From Candidatus Scatomorpha stercorigallinarum (GTDB lineage: Bacteria > Bacillota_A > Clostridia > Oscillospirales > Oscillospiraceae): 15,669 bases of DNA. The position numbers and the translations under genes are program-made. Positions within the stretch are counted from its first letter, which is position 1. Each line of letters begins with the position of its first letter. Shown piece by piece: positions 13,531 to 15,669 of this stretch. Location of the stretch: positions 1 to 15,669 of the forward strand of contig DVOV01000106.1 in assembly GCA_018713375.1 (NCBI GenBank), in the 5' to 3' direction. The notes under the pieces were generated by a model, which was not told where the DNA came from, made no database searches, and saw only the letters and a program-made list of their open reading frames with translations.

Positions 13531-15216
13531 ATGCTCAGCGAACGCGAGGCCGAGCGCGAAGAGCGCCGGGCGAACAACCAGATATGGACCGCGGCGCGCG
13601 ACTACTCGCTGCACTCGGAGTACCACGCCTATAACGGCGACGGCACCGCGGACGTCTATATGAACAGCATCATCGGCGCGGCCTACCAGTGCTGCGACTT
13701 CGGCAAGTTGAAGGAGCTGTTCCAGTCCTTCACGCGCACGGCGAAGGGGCCGGAATACGAGGAACTGGTGTGGATCGCGCTGGAGAACTACGCCTATGAG
13801 CGCTCGAAGGCCGAGCGCCCGGCCCTGCCCGGCCTGCGGCGGCAGTACGCCCGCGAGCTGGTGGACAGCGCGGCGCGCCAGGAGCGCGACATGGAGGAGA
13901 CGGAGCGGCTGAAGCTGGGCCACTACCGCCGCGCGCTGGGGGAGGGCATGGCCCTCACGGAGCGCGAAAAAAAGATGCTTGCCGCGCTGGAGCTGCCGCC
14001 TGAGCTGACGGAGGCGGAGGTCGTCGAGCGGCTGCGAGACTTTTTCAGCGTCTACTATTCCTTCGTCCCCACGGTGACGGCCCGCGGCTCGCGCAGCTGG
14101 CTGCGGCACATCCGCCTGGGCCGCCGGCGGAACACGCTGGGCGCCACCGTGCGCAGCGAGGACGACGAGGAGGGCTCGAAGGGCGACAAGCGCGTCCGCG
14201 GCCGCATGAGCGGCGAGCGCACGGAGCCGGAGATGCGCGAGTACCTGGAGGAGTTTTTTGGCCCCTCGATGTACGGCGCGGGGGACCTGCACCGCATCGA
14301 GGAGCGGCTGTGCACGGGCAACCACTGGGACTGCATGCTGCACTTCACGCGCGGCGGCGTCACGGCCGGGAAGCTGAAGAACCGCGAGGCGCTGGTGCAG
14401 CGCAGCGCCGCGCGCCGCCAGGCGGAGGCCAACCGCAAATACTACATGGACGACGTCATCCGCAACCGGCTGACCATCGCCCGCCTGGCCGAAAAGATCC
14501 GCAACTGCATCCTCGTCCACCTGGACGACGCGCGCATCAAGTCCCGCGCGGGCGAGCTGCGTCCGGGCTGGCTCTGGCGCGCCATATACCTGAACGAGGA
14601 CACGGTGTTCACCCGCCCCGAGCGCGGCACGGACACGGAGCTGACGGTGGACATCCTGCTCGACGCCTCCGCCTCGCAGATACAGCGGCAGGAGAGCGTG
14701 GCCTCGCAGGCGTACATCATCGCCGAGAGCCTCACGCGCTGCGGCATACCCACGCGCGTGTACTCCTTCTGCACGATAAACGGCTGCACCGTGCTGCGCA
14801 TCTACCGCGACTATGACGAGGACCGCAAAAACGAGGCGGTATTTGAATACTGCTCCGCCGGCTGGAACCGCGACGGGCTGGCCATCCGCGCGGCGGGCTA
14901 CATGATGCGCGGCTCGCGCGGGGAGCGCCGTATCCTGATGATACTCTCCGACGCCAGCCCGAACGACGACCGCAAGCTGGTCAGCGCCGGCAAGAAGGAG
15001 GACTACAACGGCCTCCCCGGCGTGATGGACACGGCCGCGGAGGTGGAAAAGCTCCGCCGCCAGGGCGTCTCCGTGATGTGCGTCTTCACCGGCGAGGAAG
15101 AGGACCTGCCCAACGCCCGCCGCATCTACGGCCGCGACCTGGTGCGCATCCGCTCCATCGAGCAGTTCGCCGACGCCGTCGGCAACGTCCTCACCGGCCT
15201 CATCGGCTCCATGTAG
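13531..15216 (+). CDS. VWA-domain protein, partner of the MoxR-type ATPase (NorD/CbbO-like)
   Basis: A 561-residue protein. The first ~365 residues are mostly helical and charged, without a domain I can name; a distinctive piece reads RIEERLCTGNHW, then CMLHFTRGG. Residues about 370-561 form a von Willebrand A domain with the metal-binding MIDAS motif DASAS (D378, S380, S382) and a second acidic loop SDASPND (D474), as in CobT, NorD and CbbO proteins. Similar clostridial proteins are often labelled nitric oxide reductase activation protein, but no reductase is present here. I chose the ATG at 13531, one base after the ATPase stop codon; an in-frame TTG at 13522 would overlap that gene by 8 bp and is a real alternative. 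There is no signal peptide, so the pair works in the cytoplasm. Repeat R2 begins shortly after the stop codon. Confidence 0.85.
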   Translation: MLSEREAEREERRANNQIWTAARDYSLHSEYHAYNGDGTADVYMNSIIGAAYQCCDFGKLKELFQSFTRTAKGPEYEELVWIALENYAYERSKAERPALPGLRRQYARELVDSAARQERDMEETERLKLGHYRRALGEGMALTEREKKMLAALELPPELTEAEVVERLRDFFSVYYSFVPTVTARGSRSWLRHIRLGRRRNTLGATVRSEDDEEGSKGDKRVRGRMSGERTEPEMREYLEEFFGPSMYGAGDLHRIEERLCTGNHWDCMLHFTRGGVTAGKLKNREALVQRSAARRQAEANRKYYMDDVIRNRLTIARLAEKIRNCILVHLDDARIKSRAGELRPGWLWRAIYLNEDTVFTRPERGTDTELTVDILLDASASQIQRQESVASQAYIIAESLTRCGIPTRVYSFCTINGCTVLRIYRDYDEDRKNEAVFEYCSAGWNRDGLAIRAAGYMMRGSRGERRILMILSDASPNDDRKLVSAGKKEDYNGLPGVMDTAAEVEKLRRQGVSVMCVFTGEEEDLPNARRIYGRDLVRIRSIEQFADAVGNVLTGLIGSM

Positions 15217-15231
15217 CCACACTGCGTGTGG
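15217..15231 (+). repeat. Perfect mini-hairpin directly after the VWA stop codon
   Basis: CCACAC-TGC-GTGTGG is a perfect 6-bp stem with a TGC triloop, beginning on the base after the stop codon. It has no T-run, so it is not a standard terminator. It matches the form of mini-hairpins inside R1 and R2 (CCAGGC-TGC-GCCTGG and CCAAGC-TGC-GCTTGG). Confidence 0.6.
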
Positions 15232-15233
15232 AG

Positions 15234-15669
15234 GGCGGCCAACGGCCGCCGGTATTTGCCTGCGGCCCGCCCGCAGGCAGGGGGATGCAGGGACGAAAGT
15301 CCCTGCGACCCTTTTCCTGAGAGATTTCTTTTGCCTGCGCCAAAAGAAACCCCTCATACTCCAAAGAAAAGCGCTTTGGTGCGGGTCGGTAGGTAAAATC
15401 TGCCCGTCAGTATGGGTGGTGACTGACTTTCGGGTGGTCATCCCGTAGTCGGATGGCTTTGCCCATCGCCGACCGCGGTTGGCTTCGCTTCGCTCGCGCC
15501 GCTGGCGGTCGGTCAACTACCCGTTAGTGCCGCGACCGCAGGGAGCAACGCACGGTCGGCCAAGCTGCGCTTGGATGCAGATGCGCTGCGCGCCGCGCTG
15601 ACGAGAGGCCCCCGCAAGGGGGCCAGTGCCACCCCATTTCTTTGGTCTTGCCCAAAGAAACGGGAGTTG
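15234..15669. repeat. Hairpin-rich non-coding repeat, copy R2 (cut by the window end)
   Basis: Second copy of the R1 element, gene-free and running off the right edge. It opens with GGCGGCCAACGGCCGCC (15234-15250), the same folded end as R1. Its body to 15578 matches R1 3604-3946 read on the opposite strand, including the motif GTCGGTAGGTAAAATCTG and the stretch CGACCGCGGTTGGCTTCGC. Hairpins are at 15257-15279 (9-bp stem), 15287-15306 (8-bp stem, GAAA loop), 15325-15349 (9-bp stem), 15361-15379 and 15560-15574 (TGC triloop). Next comes module A (15583-15658), in the same orientation as in R1. Sequence after 15659 no longer matches R1. The right end of the element is outside the window. Confidence 0.8.
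15583..15658 (+). repeat. Repeat module A, copy in R2
   Basis: This segment is 76 bp long, the same length as 3454-3529, and differs by two bases by eye (GACGAGAGG here, GACGGAAGG in R1). It keeps the GCAA-loop hairpin exactly. Because the R2 body is inverted relative to R1 but this module is not, the two copies differ in internal arrangement. Confidence 0.8.

Noticed and set aside
12615..15216. Nitric oxide reductase activation (norQ/norD) system in the strict sense
   Set aside because: The family resemblance is real, but no reductase subunit gene is present in the window and the organism looks like an anaerobic clostridium, so the specific function is not supported.
13480..15516. Long minus-strand open frame (678 codons) opposite the VWA gene
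   Set aside because: It lies antisense to a protein with clear VWA motifs. Its predicted product is a low-complexity Ala/Arg/Val/Gln-rich sequence typical of mirror frames in GC-rich DNA, and it runs from the repeat into the gene.

Overview
The window comes from a GC-rich bacterium of the Clostridia (Bacillota), probably an uncultured gut lineage. Pointers are the pairing of a B12-type radical SAM protein with a DUF2344 protein, a secreted enzyme with SLH cell-wall anchors, a GerMN lipoprotein, a ComEA-like protein, G-rich Shine-Dalgarno sites and sigma-A-type promoters. The family or genus cannot be fixed from the sequence. Genes are close-packed, with many 4-11 bp overlaps. No rRNA, tRNA, CRISPR array or transposase gene was seen.

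Layout. (1) 1-846, minus strand: an ECF-like sigma factor and the start of its membrane partner (cut by the window edge), behind a TTGACA promoter. (2) 881-3430, plus strand: the radical SAM / DUF2344 pair, overlapping by 8 bp. (3) 3431-3946: a non-coding, hairpin-rich repeat (R1) that starts on the base after the DUF2344 stop codon. (4) 3949-6592, plus strand: a strong extended -10 promoter, a secreted GH24 muramidase with three SLH domains, a DUF308/HdeD-type membrane protein, a terminator, an unknown membrane-anchored protein and a second terminator. (5) 6591-8285, minus strand: a D-alanyl-D-alanine carboxypeptidase (S11) with an unusual cytoplasmic tail. (6) 8441-12516, plus strand: a ComEA-like lipoprotein, an OmpR-type response regulator, a sensor kinase and a GerMN lipoprotein, chained by overlapping start and stop codons, followed by an M24 aminopeptidase. 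(7) 12524-15216, plus strand: a separate promoter driving a MoxR-type AAA+ ATPase and a VWA-domain protein. (8) 15217-15669: a second copy of the repeat (R2), main body inverted relative to R1, cut by the window end.

How the genes fit together: several products act at the envelope (muramidase, carboxypeptidase, sensor kinase with two lipoproteins, sigma factor with membrane partner). The kinase operon resembles in layout the actinobacterial MtrA-MtrB-LpqB system, although its ComEA-like first gene is unexpected. The MoxR/VWA pair resembles metalloenzyme-activation chaperones (NorQ/NorD, CbbQ/CbbO), but no client gene lies beside it.

The least explained part is the R1/R2 repeat family. The copies keep several hairpins at matching positions while arm sequences change on both sides, one module is flipped relative to the rest, and several short hairpins share a TGC triloop. 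Together the inverted copies bracket an 11.3-kb block.
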